Positions 1 to 9,487 of a DNA stretch of 64,000 bases are shown here, one piece after another. The stretch covers positions 248,001-312,000 of the forward strand of contig NZ_WWEO01000040.1 of NCBI RefSeq assembly GCF_009928685.1. The letters run 5' to 3'. The notes under the pieces are model-generated. The model saw only the letters and a program-made list of their open reading frames with translations. It did not search any database and was not told where the DNA came from. The stretch's first letter is position 1; each line of letters opens with the position of its first letter. Origin of the DNA: Mucilaginibacter agri. Its GTDB lineage: Bacteria; Bacteroidota; Bacteroidia; Sphingobacteriales; Sphingobacteriaceae. The translations under genes were made by a program, and so were the position numbers.

Positions 1-209
1 GTTGTTTTACCTAAGCCGGGCGGGCCATGTAGCAGTACGTGGTCGAGCGCTTCGCCGCGCTGGCGCGCTGCCTGAACAAAAATGCGGAGGTTAGCTAATA
101 TTTTATGCTGACCGGTAAAGTCTTCAAATGCCTGCGGGCGCAACACTTTTTCGATGTCGCGCTCGGTGGGCGAAAGGCGTTCGCGGTCAGGATCGAGATG
201 TTCATTCAT
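1..209 (-). CDS. ruvB: Holliday junction branch-migration helicase RuvB, N-terminal part
   Basis: The reverse strand from an ATG at 209 reads [16 protein letters not shown], then [30 protein letters not shown] and LGKT. This is the RuvB N-terminus with the start of the Walker A loop. RuvB is the AAA+ motor that, with RuvA, drives branch migration of Holliday junctions in the cytoplasm. Only about 69 residues are in the window; the gene runs off the left edge. No other AAA+ family I know has this LRPxxFxxFxGQ...[18 protein letters not shown] series, so the identification is strong despite the truncation. Confidence 0.88.
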   Translation of the reverse strand, partial: MNEHLDPDRERLSPTERDIEKVLRPQAFEDFTGQHKILANLRIFVQAARQRGEALDHVLLHGPPGLGKT

Positions 210-355
210 TACCAACGAAATTAGCAAATTTGTTTGAGTTGTTGGCTGTGGAATTGTTGTTTGAGTTGAATAAGTTTATTAAGTGAGTTGTTCTTCTTTT
301 AAAATCCATCCAATCGCTTAACTTAATCAACTACTCACTTAATCAACCACCCCAC

Positions 356-1087
356 TTATCCTTCCGGATACTTCCTAAAGATACTATTGATCTTCATTTG
401 GATAACACCGATAAAGGCTTCGCGGAAAATACCTGTCGACATTTTGGAAGTGCCTTCAGTACGGTCGGTGAAAATGATCGGCACTTCTACCAGGGTAAAG
501 CCATGTTTAATGGCGGTATACTTCATTTCAATCTGGAAAGCGTAGCCCACAAATTTTATTTTATCCAGGTTAAGTACGTCAAATACACGGCTCTTGTAGC
601 ATACAAAGCCAGCGGTTGAGTCCTGTACGTTGATACCGGTTATAAAGCGCACATATACCGAGGCAAAGTAACTCATCAGTACCCGGCTCATTGGCCAGTT
701 AACCACGTTTACGCCTTTAATATAACGTGAGCCCACGGCTACGTCGGCACCACCAACACAAGCATTACGTAATTTGATCAGATCTTCGGGGTTGTGCGAA
801 AAATCGGCATCCATCTCAAAAATGTAATCGTACTTGCGTTGTATCGACCATTTAAAGCCATGTATATAAGCAGTGCCCAGGCCTTGTTTGCCTGCGCGTT
901 CTTCTATAAACAGTTTTTCGGGGTATTCTTGCCGCAGATTTTTTACAATGTTGGCTGTGCCATCGGGCGAACCATCATCAACAATAAGCAAATGGAAGTC
1001 ATGAGGAAGCGAGAACACTTTGCGGATCATCCGTTCAATGTTTTCCTTCTCATTATAAGTGGGGATAATAACTATGCTGTCGGGCAC
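356..1087 (-). CDS. GT2 family glycosyltransferase, polyprenol-phosphate mannosyltransferase-like
   Basis: 243 residues. The N-terminal beta strand IVIIPTYNEKENIERMI, the IVDDGSPDGT loop near residue 36 and the metal-binding DAD at 93-95 are those of the GT-A fold, DPM1/Ppm1 subgroup. Such enzymes transfer a sugar from a nucleotide donor to a polyprenyl phosphate at the inner face of the cytoplasmic membrane. The length fits a stand-alone catalytic domain without the C-terminal membrane domain of the longer relatives. It follows the POT transporter on the same strand but is separated from it by a terminator, so it is probably its own unit. The sugar is not predictable from sequence. Confidence 0.85.
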   Translation of the reverse strand: MPDSIVIIPTYNEKENIERMIRKVFSLPHDFHLLIVDDGSPDGTANIVKNLRQEYPEKLFIEERAGKQGLGTAYIHGFKWSIQRKYDYIFEMDADFSHNPEDLIKLRNACVGGADVAVGSRYIKGVNVVNWPMSRVLMSYFASVYVRFITGINVQDSTAGFVCYKSRVFDVLNLDKIKFVGYAFQIEMKYTAIKHGFTLVEVPIIFTDRTEGTSKMSTGIFREAFIGVIQMKINSIFRKYPEG

Positions 1088-1120
1088 CGTATAAATTTAT
1101 AATGCTTTGACGAAATAAAA

Positions 1121-1146
1121 AAAGCCGCATCCAAATGATGCGGCTT
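1121..1146 (-). terminator. Intrinsic terminator after the POT transporter
   Basis: Read on the reverse strand, a perfect 10-bp stem (AAGCCGCATC with GATGCGGCTT) with a 5-base loop is followed directly by TTTTTTATTTCG. It lies 37 bp after the stop of the peptide transporter at 1183 and before the glycosyltransferase start at 1087, so it ends the transporter transcript. Confidence 0.8.
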
Positions 1147-1182
1147 CAAATATCTTAAATTATTTGCTATTAAAAAGGGTGA

Positions 1183-2901
1183 TTATCTTACCCCGTGCAT
1201 CATTTTTTTCAAAAAGCCCGATATCAGGAATAAAACTACTGACGCCACACCCGATAAAATTACGAATACCATAAAGAATTCGTACAGATTATGAATCGTA
1301 AAGCCCACAAACGTAGGATAATGAATATCGATCTTATCTTTCGCCAGTTCGGCAATTTGCTGCGCTGTAGCAGTAATTTTACCATCCAGGATGCCTTGAA
1401 GGTCGATACCCTTCGAAGCCGCAAGGGTAAACTTGTCGCCTGTAGGCGGGATAATTGCTCCCAAAGTACCGGCCAAGGCGTAGCCAGCTGCGTTACCTAA
1501 AAACCAAACACCCATTAGCAACGACGAGAATCTTTTAGGAGCCAGTTTTGATACCAGTGATAAACCGATAGGAGATAGACAAAGCTCGCCCAGGGTATGG
1601 AACAGGTACATTACAAATAACCAGATTACAGCCAATTTGCCAGTATTGCCAATAGCCTTTACCTGCACTGCGATGATGTAATAACCAACTGCTAGCAAGA
1701 ACAGGCCGATAGCCTGTTTCATTGGCGAAATAGGCTCAAGATTACGTTTCTGTAATTTTAACCACAACCAGCTAAATGGTAGCGCAAATACAATGATGAA
1801 GAATGAGTTAGCATTTTGCACAGCACTTGGAGGCATTTGCCAGCCAAAAATGTGCGTATCGGTCTGTTTATCGGCCACAAAGGTTAGCGACGAACCAGCC
1901 TGCTCAAAAGCCGACCAGAAGAAGATAACGAAGAAGGCTACGATGTACAGTACAAAAATACGGTCGCGCTCTATTTTAGTTATGGATTTGTCGGTAAGGA
2001 TCAACACGGCTAAGCTGATACCCGAAGCATAAATGAACGGATACACCCAGCTTTTGATAGGGTTGGGATCGATAGATAAATAATGGATACCGAAGAATAG
2101 TGCAATCATTAACACAACCACACCTATGATAGAGCTGGTAGAAAAGTTAGCTTTTTCAGCTTCGCCAGTCGGGCTTAACGTTGAGCCATCGTGGGTAGGT
2201 TTTGTACCTACAGCTTTACCGTCCGGATCGTGTACATATTTGTTCTTTAAGAAGATAAAAAGGATGGTACCGAAGACCAAAGCAGCACCAGCTGCTAAAA
2301 ATCCCCATTTAAAAGCTTCGACAACACGTACATCACCAACCTTAACGTCGCCTAATAATGGACAAATAGCCATACCTAATAAAGCGCCGCAATTGATACC
2401 CATGTAGAAAATGGTGAATGCCGAGTCGAGGCGCGAATCGCCTTTTTTGTACAGCATACCCACCATAGATGATATATTGGGCTTGAAGAAACCGTTACCA
2501 AATATCATAACCGCCAGAGCTCCCCACATTAATAGCTTAGCCATTTCGAGGTTACTGGCATACATTGATCCACTGAAAAACATGAGGATCTGCCCGCCGC
2601 CCATCACAAAACCACCGAGGATAATACAGGCGCGGTTACCCAGGTACTGATCGGCAATGTAGCCGCCCAGCATTGGGGTTAAATAACAAAGCCCTAAAAA
2701 ACCACCGTAAATAATGGCGGCATCTTTATCAGAAAAAGCAAGTGCATTTACTAAAAACAAGGTAAGCAGGGCGCGCATACCATAAAAATTAAACCGTTCC
2801 CACATTTCCGTAGAAAACAACACATATAGGCCTTTAGGATGTCCCTTTGGAGACTGTTCTATAAAAGCCGGATCTAACGCCAACTCTGGTTCTGCACTCA
2901 T
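1183..2901 (-). CDS. POT/PTR family proton-coupled di-/tripeptide transporter
   Basis: 572 residues, the usual size for bacterial POT transporters of the MFS superfamily. The first membrane segment carries the family signature (STEMWERFNFYGMRALLTLF), followed by GGYIADQYLGNR in the loop between helices 2 and 3, and later FWSAFEQAGSSL, which matches the conserved FWxxFEQ-type motif of helix 7. The protein imports small peptides with protons across the cytoplasmic membrane. It is monocistronic, with its own terminator at 1121-1146. A long intracellular loop with a KPTHDGSTLSPTGE stretch lies near residue 235. Substrate range cannot be read from sequence. Confidence 0.9.
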   Translation of the reverse strand: MSAEPELALDPAFIEQSPKGHPKGLYVLFSTEMWERFNFYGMRALLTLFLVNALAFSDKDAAIIYGGFLGLCYLTPMLGGYIADQYLGNRACIILGGFVMGGGQILMFFSGSMYASNLEMAKLLMWGALAVMIFGNGFFKPNISSMVGMLYKKGDSRLDSAFTIFYMGINCGALLGMAICPLLGDVKVGDVRVVEAFKWGFLAAGAALVFGTILFIFLKNKYVHDPDGKAVGTKPTHDGSTLSPTGEAEKANFSTSSIIGVVVLMIALFFGIHYLSIDPNPIKSWVYPFIYASGISLAVLILTDKSITKIERDRIFVLYIVAFFVIFFWSAFEQAGSSLTFVADKQTDTHIFGWQMPPSAVQNANSFFIIVFALPFSWLWLKLQKRNLEPISPMKQAIGLFLLAVGYYIIAVQVKAIGNTGKLAVIWLFVMYLFHTLGELCLSPIGLSLVSKLAPKRFSSLLMGVWFLGNAAGYALAGTLGAIIPPTGDKFTLAASKGIDLQGILDGKITATAQQIAELAKDKIDIHYPTFVGFTIHNLYEFFMVFVILSGVASVVLFLISGFLKKMMHGVR

Positions 2902-3006
2902 ATAAAAATTAAAAAATTTGCTAAAAATAGGATTATTCTGATAAACCGAAATTTTATTCTGTTAAATAACAGAGGTGTTACTAATACTTCTGAATAAAGG
3001 TATGAA

Positions 3007-3915
3007 TTAATTATGTCCTGCGCTTGCAGCTGCCCTGTCAAGCAAGGCTTGTTTTTTAGGATCTACGATATCCTGATCGGTAGGGCTGCCTAAATTACGC
3101 AGATCGATATTCTCCTGAAATATCCATTTGCCGTTTTGCAGACGATAACCATCATAAGTAAGGTCGGGGCCATAGGTTTCAGGCTTGTCCTGCTGCTTTT
3201 TATCGGGAGGGGCAAGGTGGTCAAAGGCAATCAAATGTTGCTCGGGCAAATACTTGAGCATCATAGATACCTGGCGCGAGTACTCGAACACGATCCTGTC
3301 GTGCGTTGTGCCTTTGTCTGCAAAAACCGGCGCGCCTAATACTGGTTTGCCATTTTGAAATGATAACACCTCGATCAGTTTTTTGGTAGATTTTGGGGTG
3401 TTGCCTTTCCAGCCCAAAAGCACGTAATAGGGATTAGCCCCCGCTACCGGGATAATGTTATAATATAAAGCGCCATACCATTTTGTATTGCTGGTTACGG
3501 TATCCTGCGGGCTACTCATAAACGGCGAATAATCTGCCAGTGGATACATCTCGAGCGGTGCAGTGCCGGTATTGATCTGTATGGTACCGTAAAAACGATA
3601 GCTGCCATCCTGGTTCATTACAGGCCAGCTAAAAATGCGGAAACGGCCGTCCGGTGCATTAATAATGCTGATGGTTTTAACCGAGTCGAACTTGAAATTG
3701 AACGAGCCCGGCATTTTGAGCGTAGTTGTAAGTGTTTTAATGAAGTTATAGTTGGCAGCCTTGCGCTCCATTTCATCTTCATTGTTGATCATTCGTACGC
3801 CGAGGTGCTTAAGGCTATCCCGATAAACACGGGGTAGAGCAGTTTGCGGGCCAACCTGTGCCAGCAGCATCACCGGGCTGAAACTTAATAAGCAGATTAA
3901 CAGTCTTTTGATCAT
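3007..3915 (-). CDS. Secreted hypothetical protein downstream of thiolase
   Basis: 302 residues from the ATG at 3915. I chose this start because it gives a signal peptide (MIKRLLICLLSFSPVMLLAQ) and lies 7 bp after the thiolase stop; the longer open frame from 4017 would overlap the thiolase by 95 bp. The mature part has several short beta-rich stretches such as PDGRFRIFSWPVMNQDGSYRFYG and a hydrophilic C-terminus. I do not recognise a named domain; similar secreted proteins are common in Sphingobacteriaceae. It is likely co-transcribed with the thiolase gene and acts in the periplasm or outside the cell. Confidence 0.72.
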   Translation of the reverse strand: MIKRLLICLLSFSPVMLLAQVGPQTALPRVYRDSLKHLGVRMINNEDEMERKAANYNFIKTLTTTLKMPGSFNFKFDSVKTISIINAPDGRFRIFSWPVMNQDGSYRFYGTIQINTGTAPLEMYPLADYSPFMSSPQDTVTSNTKWYGALYYNIIPVAGANPYYVLLGWKGNTPKSTKKLIEVLSFQNGKPVLGAPVFADKGTTHDRIVFEYSRQVSMMLKYLPEQHLIAFDHLAPPDKKQQDKPETYGPDLTYDGYRLQNGKWIFQENIDLRNLGSPTDQDIVDPKKQALLDRAAASAGHN

Positions 3916-3922
3916 AAAACTA

Positions 3923-5101
3923 TTAACGCAAATTTTCGATAACCATTGCGCTGGCACCACCTCCGCCGTTACAAATTCCTGCGGCGCCGTAGCGGGCATT
4001 TTTTTGTTTAAGAACATGCAGCAAAGTTACAATAATCCGGGCACCCGAAGCACCAAGCGGATGGCCTAAGGATACAGCACCTCCGTTAATGTTGACTTTG
4101 GATGGATCGAGCTTGAGAATCTGATTGTTAGCTATAGCCACAACAGAAAAAGCTTCGTTAATCTCAAAAAAATCTATCTCATTTGCCGACAATCCAGCAC
4201 GCTGTAAAGCCAGGGGAATAGCCTTTGAGGGCGCGGTAGTAAACCATTCGGGCGCTTGTTGAGCATCGGCATAAGAAACAATACGGGCTAATGGTTTTAC
4301 CCCCATGGTCTCTGCACGCTCTTTGCTCATTAATATAAGCGCTGCGGCTCCATCATTAAGGGTTGAGGCATTGGCTGCAGTTACGCTACCTTGCTTATCA
4401 AAAACGGGTTTTAAGCCAGGGATCTTATCATACTTAACGGTTTCTGGCTCTTCGTCTTTATCAAAAAAGGTGACGTTGCCTTTTTTGTCTTTCAGTTCTA
4501 TCGGCGTAATCTCTTCTTTGAAAAGTCCGTCAGCCTGCGCTTTTTGTGCTCTTTGGTATGATTCTATCGCGTAAGCATCCTGATCTTCGCGGCTAATGTG
4601 GCATTCGGTGGCGCATAATTCGGCAGCCGAGCCCATATGATAGTTATTATAAACATCCCACAGGCCATCTTTTACCAGTCCGTCTGTAACCTGTCCGTGG
4701 CCTAAGCGGTAACCGGTGCGGGCTTTATCTAAATAATAAGGAACGTTGCTCATGCTCTCCATACCTCCCGCAACAATAATCTCCTGCTCGCCAAGCGCGA
4801 TGCTTTGGGCAGCCAACATTATCGCTTTCATGCCCGAAGCACAAACTTTATTAACCGTAGTGGCTGGGATATCTGGAAGACCTGCAAAACGTACCGACTG
4901 GGTAGCAGGTGCCTGCCCCAAATTGGCCGACATTACATTCCCCATATATACTTCCTGAATATGTTCTGGCTTAATCCCGGCTTTTTCAACCGCAGAGCTA
5001 ATGGCTAATGCACCAAGCTGGGTGGCTGTAAAAGGAGCAAGGCTGCCCCCGAAACTGCCAATAGCAGTGCGGGTTGCAGCTACAATATATACTTCTTTCA
5101 T
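3923..5101 (-). CDS. Acetyl-CoA C-acetyltransferase (thiolase)
   Basis: 392 residues, typical of biosynthetic or degradative thiolases. The acyl-accepting Cys is C87 in [10 protein letters not shown]; the NEAF motif lies near residue 315; His347 sits in [17 protein letters not shown]; and the second catalytic Cys is C377 in [10 protein letters not shown]. The enzyme condenses two acetyl-CoA to acetoacetyl-CoA, or the reverse. Without linked 3-hydroxyacyl-CoA dehydrogenase or CoA-transferase genes the direction in the cell cannot be told. A promoter-like pair lies just upstream at 5127-5156. Confidence 0.93.
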   Translation of the reverse strand: MKEVYIVAATRTAIGSFGGSLAPFTATQLGALAISSAVEKAGIKPEHIQEVYMGNVMSANLGQAPATQSVRFAGLPDIPATTVNKVCASGMKAIMLAAQSIALGEQEIIVAGGMESMSNVPYYLDKARTGYRLGHGQVTDGLVKDGLWDVYNNYHMGSAAELCATECHISREDQDAYAIESYQRAQKAQADGLFKEEITPIELKDKKGNVTFFDKDEEPETVKYDKIPGLKPVFDKQGSVTAANASTLNDGAAALILMSKERAETMGVKPLARIVSYADAQQAPEWFTTAPSKAIPLALQRAGLSANEIDFFEINEAFSVVAIANNQILKLDPSKVNINGGAVSLGHPLGASGARIIVTLLHVLKQKNARYGAAGICNGGGGASAMVIENLR

Positions 5102-5126
5102 TTTGTATCTTTTATAATTTGGTTGC

Positions 5127-5156
5127 GCAATTTAGCTTTTTGACCCGTCCGACAAA
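5127..5156 (-). promoter_or_regulatory. Candidate Bacteroidota-type promoter for the thiolase operon
   Basis: On the reverse strand TTTG at 5156-5153 is followed after 18 bp by TAAATTGC at 5134-5127, which matches TAnnTTTG at six of eight positions. The ATG at 5101 lies 25 bp further on. The call rests on pattern match and position only. Confidence 0.4.
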
Positions 5157-5315
5157 AATATCATATAGATGGATATCCGTTTAAACGGCTTTTGAGCCTT
5201 CCTAGCTACAACATTTAACGTATTTTGCCTGTTGTTATTGAGCTTTAGCCACTTAAAATTACGCTGATAAACAGAAATGGCCGAAAGTTCTTAATTTTGT
5301 GAGTTAATAATTTCA

Positions 5316-7379
5316 ATGGCAAAACTTTCATCTTCGCGCCAAAAGGCACTTTTGCGCAAATACGCCCGCAATCTGAAGTTCTTTATGATATTGGTTAGTA
5401 TATGCGTAATTGTTTTTGCGCTGCCTAAACAAGCCAAATTCAGATACGAATACGATAAGGGCCGGATCTGGAATCAGAAAGACCTTATATCTCCCTACAA
5501 CTTCGCGATATTAAAAACCACGCAAGAGATTGAGAGTGACAAAGCGTCGGCGCTTAAAACGATAAAACCGGTTTATCAGCTCGATAGCGACATACGACAA
5601 GAAGAGGAAGAGGGGTTTAAAAGTGATTTTGAAATAAAATGGCACGATTCGGGACTGAACGATCATTTAAAACTCCGCTACCTCACGGTTGGGCTTAACT
5701 TGTTGAGCGATGTTTATGATAAAGGTATTTTAACGCTTAACGTAAAATATCAGCACAACGCCGAAAACTATCCGGTTACCATACTAGACCACAACGTTTC
5801 CGGCGAGAAAAACACGGCCGACCTGCTAACCAAAGAACGTGCGCAGGCCTATTGCGAAAAAGTGCTGAATGCCACCAATCTCGACAAAGCATTTCTATTG
5901 AACCTAATCCAAAACCGAATTCAAAATAACCTTGTTTACGATGATAAGCTTACCAATCGGTTGGAGAAAGAAGTGCTGGAGGGTATTTCCACCACCAGCG
6001 GTATGGTGCAAAAAGGCGAAGTGATTGTTATTAAAGGGTCGGTTGTAAACAACGATGTTTATCAGAAATTAGAATCGTACAAAAAGGCGTTTGAGGATAA
6101 TGCCCGTATCAATGGCGATCGTAACCTGGTACTGCTTGGGCAGTTTCTGCTAGTATCCATTGTTATCGTCATCCTCATGGTTTTCCTTTATCTGTTCCGT
6201 AAGGATATTTATTACGATAACCGCCTTGTGGGGCTGATCTTGCTGGTGGTTACAGCTATGCTTGCGACACTTTCGTGGGCTATTCGCATCCAGTTACCTA
6301 ACCTATACTATATCCCTTATTGTATTGTGCCGATCATTATCCGGATATTGTTTGATACCCGCTTGGCGCTTAATATCCACCTGTTGGTAATATTGGTGGC
6401 AGGTTTCTTTGTGCCTAATAGTTTTGAGTTTGCCTATTTCGAGATCACTTCGGGTATGGTGGCTATTTACAGTATAAAGAACCTGATTCGCAGGGAGCAG
6501 TTTTTAACCTCGGCCGCTATTATCACTTTCAATTACTTTGTGGCATTTCTGGGTATTTCGTTTATCCGCGAAGGCAGTTTTATGAACATCGACTGGATGG
6601 ATTTCTTTCCATTCTTCGTGAGCGTACTACTTACTTTACTGGCCTACCCGCTTATTTATGCTTTTGAGCGTGTGTTTGGTATTACCTCAGAAATTACGCT
6701 GATAGAACTCACTAACACTAATGCACCTTTACTACGCGAATTGGCATTTAGCGCACCCGGAACGTTTCAACATTCGTTGCAGGTGGCCAATTTGGCCGAG
6801 AATGCAATTTATAGTATTGGCGGTAATGCTTTGTTGGTTAGGGCCGGGGCGTTATATCATGATATTGGTAAATTGGAGAACCCGCTCTATTTTATAGAGA
6901 ACCAAAGCTCGGGTTTTAATCCACACGATAAGCTGCCTTATGAAGACAGCGCGCAAATCATTATTCGACACGTGAGTAAAGGAGCGGAGATGGCTCGGAA
7001 GCATGGTTTGCCCGAAATCGTGATCGACTTTATACGCACTCATCATGGCAATACCAGGGTTGATTATTTCTATCAATCGTTCCTTAAGAACTATCCTGAG
7101 AAGGGAATTGACGAAAATATCTTCAGATATCCGGGCCCAATACCGTTTTCTAAGGAAACCGGTGTGCTGATGTTAGCAGATTCTGTAGAGGCTGCTTCAC
7201 GCTCTTTACGCGAGCCGGATGCGCAATCTATCAGCAATCTGGTCGACCGTATTGTGAGCTATAAGCTTGATCAGGGGCAACTTAACGATAGTAACATTAC
7301 TTTAAAGGATATCCAAACCATCAAGACTATTTTTAAGAAAATGCTCATGAGTATTTACCACGTCAGAATTGATTATTAA
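5316..7379 (+). CDS. 7TM-HD family protein, PgpH-like cyclic-di-AMP phosphodiesterase candidate
   Basis: 687 residues. Order of parts: short cytoplasmic N-terminus with one membrane helix near residues 23-40; an extracytoplasmic region to about residue 265; seven membrane segments (about 270-460); then a cytoplasmic HD domain. The HD domain has HSLQVANLAE, HDIGKLENP and a C-terminal TGVLMLADSVEAASRS helix. This is the architecture of Listeria PgpH, which hydrolyses c-di-AMP. The enzymatic role here is inferred from the family. A TAATTTTG box at 5292-5299 lies 16 bp before the start and fits the Bacteroidota -7 element. tRNA-Ser follows in the same direction under its own promoter. Confidence 0.88.
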   Translation: MAKLSSSRQKALLRKYARNLKFFMILVSICVIVFALPKQAKFRYEYDKGRIWNQKDLISPYNFAILKTTQEIESDKASALKTIKPVYQLDSDIRQEEEEGFKSDFEIKWHDSGLNDHLKLRYLTVGLNLLSDVYDKGILTLNVKYQHNAENYPVTILDHNVSGEKNTADLLTKERAQAYCEKVLNATNLDKAFLLNLIQNRIQNNLVYDDKLTNRLEKEVLEGISTTSGMVQKGEVIVIKGSVVNNDVYQKLESYKKAFEDNARINGDRNLVLLGQFLLVSIVIVILMVFLYLFRKDIYYDNRLVGLILLVVTAMLATLSWAIRIQLPNLYYIPYCIVPIIIRILFDTRLALNIHLLVILVAGFFVPNSFEFAYFEITSGMVAIYSIKNLIRREQFLTSAAIITFNYFVAFLGISFIREGSFMNIDWMDFFPFFVSVLLTLLAYPLIYAFERVFGITSEITLIELTNTNAPLLRELAFSAPGTFQHSLQVANLAENAIYSIGGNALLVRAGALYHDIGKLENPLYFIENQSSGFNPHDKLPYEDSAQIIIRHVSKGAEMARKHGLPEIVIDFIRTHHGNTRVDYFYQSFLKNYPEKGIDENIFRYPGPIPFSKETGVLMLADSVEAASRSLREPDAQSISNLVDRIVSYKLDQGQLNDSNITLKDIQTIKTIFKKMLMSIYHVRIDY

Positions 7380-7395
7380 AAATGTGAAAAATTAT

Positions 7396-7425
7396 TTTGA
7401 CGCGTTTTCTCTTTTACTATATTTG
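7396..7425 (+). promoter_or_regulatory. Promoter of tRNA-Ser
   Basis: TTTG at 7396-7399 and TATATTTG at 7418-7425 are separated by 18 bp, a full match to the Bacteroidota TTTG-N(17-23)-TAnnTTTG promoter. The tRNA begins 35 bp after the -7 box. This is the best promoter in the window and supports the phylum assignment. Confidence 0.7.
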
Positions 7426-7460
7426 CAGACCCAAAACGGGGGACATTCTTTAAAAGAATT

Positions 7461-7550
7461 GGTGAGGTGCCTGAGAGGCCGAAAGGATCAGTTTGCTAAA
7501 CTGACGTACGGGAAACTGTACCGAGGGTTCGAATCCCTCCCTCACCGCCA
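7461..7550 (+). tRNA. tRNA-Ser (anticodon GCU)
   Basis: Acceptor stem GGTGAGG (7461-7467) pairs with CCTCACC (7540-7546), then discriminator G and an encoded CCA. The anticodon stem TCAGT/ACTGA holds loop TTGCTAA with anticodon GCT at 7495-7497. A long variable arm (TACGGGAAACTGTACC region) marks it as a class II tRNA, as expected for serine. The T arm GAGGGTTCGAATCCCTC is intact. An integrase gene starts 248 bp downstream in the same direction, so the 3' end of this tRNA is a likely attachment site. Confidence 0.95.
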
Positions 7551-7571
7551 GATAGTCAATCAAAAACACTC

Positions 7572-7610
7572 AAAAGCCTGTAAATCACACGATTACAGGC
7601 TTTTTTGTTT
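7572..7610 (+). terminator. Terminator after tRNA-Ser
   Basis: AAAAGCCTGTAA (7572-7583) pairs perfectly with TTACAGGCTTTT (7593-7604) around a 9-base loop, and is followed by TTTTTTGTTT. It ends the tRNA transcript and shields the integrase. A very similar unit (stem, then TTTTTTTGTTTC) follows the tRNA-like fragment at 27.97 kb. Confidence 0.8.
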
Positions 7611-7797
7611 CTTAAAAACACTCAGAAAATGTCCCGATTCGCATAATTCTATTGCGTCATTCATTGCGTCTTTTTTGCGAGAAAAAAGACGCAATGGAAG
7701 TGGTGTAACTAGCTGATATTCATCCAGTTCATGAGATGAACATCTTGCCACTTTAAAGCTGCATTTCGATATTTATAAACTTATTAAATGCGTCTTT

Positions 7798-9057
7798 ATG
7801 TTAGAAAGAAGTTTTGGTCTGTTGTTTTTCTTAAAGCAACCAAGAAATTATGAATCAGGTCCGATGTATGTTTACCTGAAGATCACGGTAGACGGGGTTC
7901 CAAAAGAAATGTCTGTTAAGCGGAATTGGGAACACTCGCGTTGGAATGGAAAAGGAGGAAGGGCATCCGGGACAAAAGAAGATGCCAAACAGCTTAATGT
8001 TTACCTGGATAGCTTACAGTCTAAAGTGTACGATGCCAAACAGCGGTTAATGGAAACCGGGCAGGTCGTAACGTCTTCCGCCATCATCGAAATTGTAAAT
8101 GGTGCTGAACAGCGCAAACGGGGACTAATGGCGATGTTTAAGGAGCACAATGATGCGATGAAGAAGATGATTGGTAAGGGTGTTGCCAAAGGTACCTGGA
8201 CAAATTTTAATACAAGTTACCGGCATTCCTTAGACTTTCTTAAAGCCAATTATCAAACAGATGAAATCAATATCCTGTCGCTCAATCTGGAATTCGTCAA
8301 GCGGCTATACAACTGGTTTCGCACAGAAAAGAAACTTGGTCATAATAGTGCCCTCAAGAATATCGCTAACGTTAAGAAGATCGTTATTAGCTGTGTTGAC
8401 AATGGATGGCTCAAGACAGACCCTTTTCTAAAGTTTGACGAAACAAGAGAGGTTGTCAGTACGATCTACCTGGTAAAGGAAGAACTCCAAGCAATCGCCA
8501 ATAAAGAAATTACCAATAGCCGACTATGCAGGGTTCGGGATGTATTCATTTTTTGCTGCTTCACCGGTCTGGCATTTGCTGATGTCAAGCAGCTTAAAAA
8601 ATCAGAAATCACGCTCGGGTTTGACAGCGAACTCAGGATTTACAAAAATCGGCAGAAAACCGGAACCCCTTCCTTGATACCGTTACTTCCAATCGCTAAA
8701 ATGATCTTGTCAAAATACGAGAATGATCCGGAATGTCTGGCAACTGATCAACTATTGCCTGTCTTATCAAATCAAAAATATAATGTCTATCTAAAAGAGA
8801 TCGCAAATATTTGCGGCATTGCGAAAGAGCTCAAGACGCATGTCGCACGCCACACGTTCGGTACAACGGTAACTTTGGCCAACAACGTGCCTTTAGAATC
8901 GATTAAAGATATGATGGGACACAAAAGTTTGAGACAGACCTTGCACTATGCTAAGATTACCGGTATGAAGATTAACGAGGACATGGCGGAGCTGCAGAAG
9001 ACCTTGGAAAAAAAAGAATTTATATCCGACCATCAAATTGCGAAAAAGCCGGAGTGA
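7798..9057 (+). CDS. Tyrosine recombinase / integrase of a genomic island
   Basis: 419 residues, the size and layout of Bacteroidota SAM-like integrases: an N-terminal arm-binding domain (MYVYLKITVDGVPKEMSVKR), a SAM-like core-binding domain (about 100-200) and a catalytic domain. Visible catalytic elements are HVARHTFGTTV (His-x-x-Arg) and GHKSLRQTLHYA (second His and the Tyr nucleophile). At the position of the first catalytic Arg the protein reads TGLAFADV without Arg; the CTnDOT integrase is also known to lack that Arg. It sits just downstream of tRNA-Ser, pointing away from it, as expected for an element inserted in the tRNA 3' end. The second integrase at 28.4 kb is a clear relative. 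Confidence 0.92.
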   Translation: MLERSFGLLFFLKQPRNYESGPMYVYLKITVDGVPKEMSVKRNWEHSRWNGKGGRASGTKEDAKQLNVYLDSLQSKVYDAKQRLMETGQVVTSSAIIEIVNGAEQRKRGLMAMFKEHNDAMKKMIGKGVAKGTWTNFNTSYRHSLDFLKANYQTDEINILSLNLEFVKRLYNWFRTEKKLGHNSALKNIANVKKIVISCVDNGWLKTDPFLKFDETREVVSTIYLVKEELQAIANKEITNSRLCRVRDVFIFCCFTGLAFADVKQLKKSEITLGFDSELRIYKNRQKTGTPSLIPLLPIAKMILSKYENDPECLATDQLLPVLSNQKYNVYLKEIANICGIAKELKTHVARHTFGTTVTLANNVPLESIKDMMGHKSLRQTLHYAKITGMKINEDMAELQKTLEKKEFISDHQIAKKPE

Positions 9058-9111
9058 AAATGAATAATCATCGTTTCTGTAAATTGACATAATCGTAAAT
9101 GTTCATGCCAA

Positions 9112-9142
9112 GTCCAAAAGCCCTATAACAGGGTTTTTGGAC
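9112..9142. terminator. Hairpin after the integrase, probable terminator
   Basis: GTCCAAAAGCCCT (9112-9124) and AGGGTTTTTGGAC (9130-9142) pair over 13 bp with one wobble and a 5-base loop. It stands 55 bp after the integrase stop and before the HTH gene. There is no clean T tract beyond the stem, so factor-free termination is uncertain; the stem could also be an Xis/Int binding site. Confidence 0.5.
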
Positions 9143-9214
9143 TAAAAAAATATCGGTACTATGGAATTACTTGTGAAGTTTTGAGATGCTGGGATCCGAA
9201 CTTCGAGGGTAATT

Positions 9215-9487
9215 ATGGAAGTGGAAATCATTACAAAAAAAGACTTAAAGCTTTTCAAAGAGGAGATGCTTGATGCAATTGAAAAATTGCTGCAAAAAAA
9301 CAATAGTTCAACTTCAGAGTGGCTGAGAAGCAGGCAGGTAAGGGAAATGCTTAACATTTCTCCGAACACACTTCAAAATCTCCGGATCAAGGGAGAAATT
9401 CAATATACCAAAGTTGGTGGCATCTTTCTCTACAATGTAACGGATCTAAAAGAAACATTGAATGGTAAGCAGGGTAGAGACCATTGA
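9215..9487 (+). CDS. Excisionase-type helix-turn-helix protein (HTH_17-like)
   Basis: 90 residues. Residues 1-30 form a charged helical lead (EIITKKDLKLFKEEMLDAIE); residues 32-85 carry a MerR-like winged HTH (RQVREMLNISPNTLQNLR, then KGEIQYTKVGGIFLYNVTDL). This domain is the standard partner of tyrosine integrases in Bacteroidota conjugative and mobilisable elements, where it acts as an excisionase or directionality factor. Its place 158 bp after the integrase supports that role. It overlaps the next gene by 26 bp, suggesting translational coupling. Confidence 0.82.
   Translation: MEVEIITKKDLKLFKEEMLDAIEKLLQKNNSSTSEWLRSRQVREMLNISPNTLQNLRIKGEIQYTKVGGIFLYNVTDLKETLNGKQGRDH

Noticed and set aside
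333..342. Inverted repeat with 279-288 (TTAAGTGAGT / ACTCACTTAA) between the glycosyltransferase and ruvB genes
   Set aside because: The loop is 44 bases and no T tract follows, so a terminator is not supported; likely simple-sequence similarity in AT-rich DNA.
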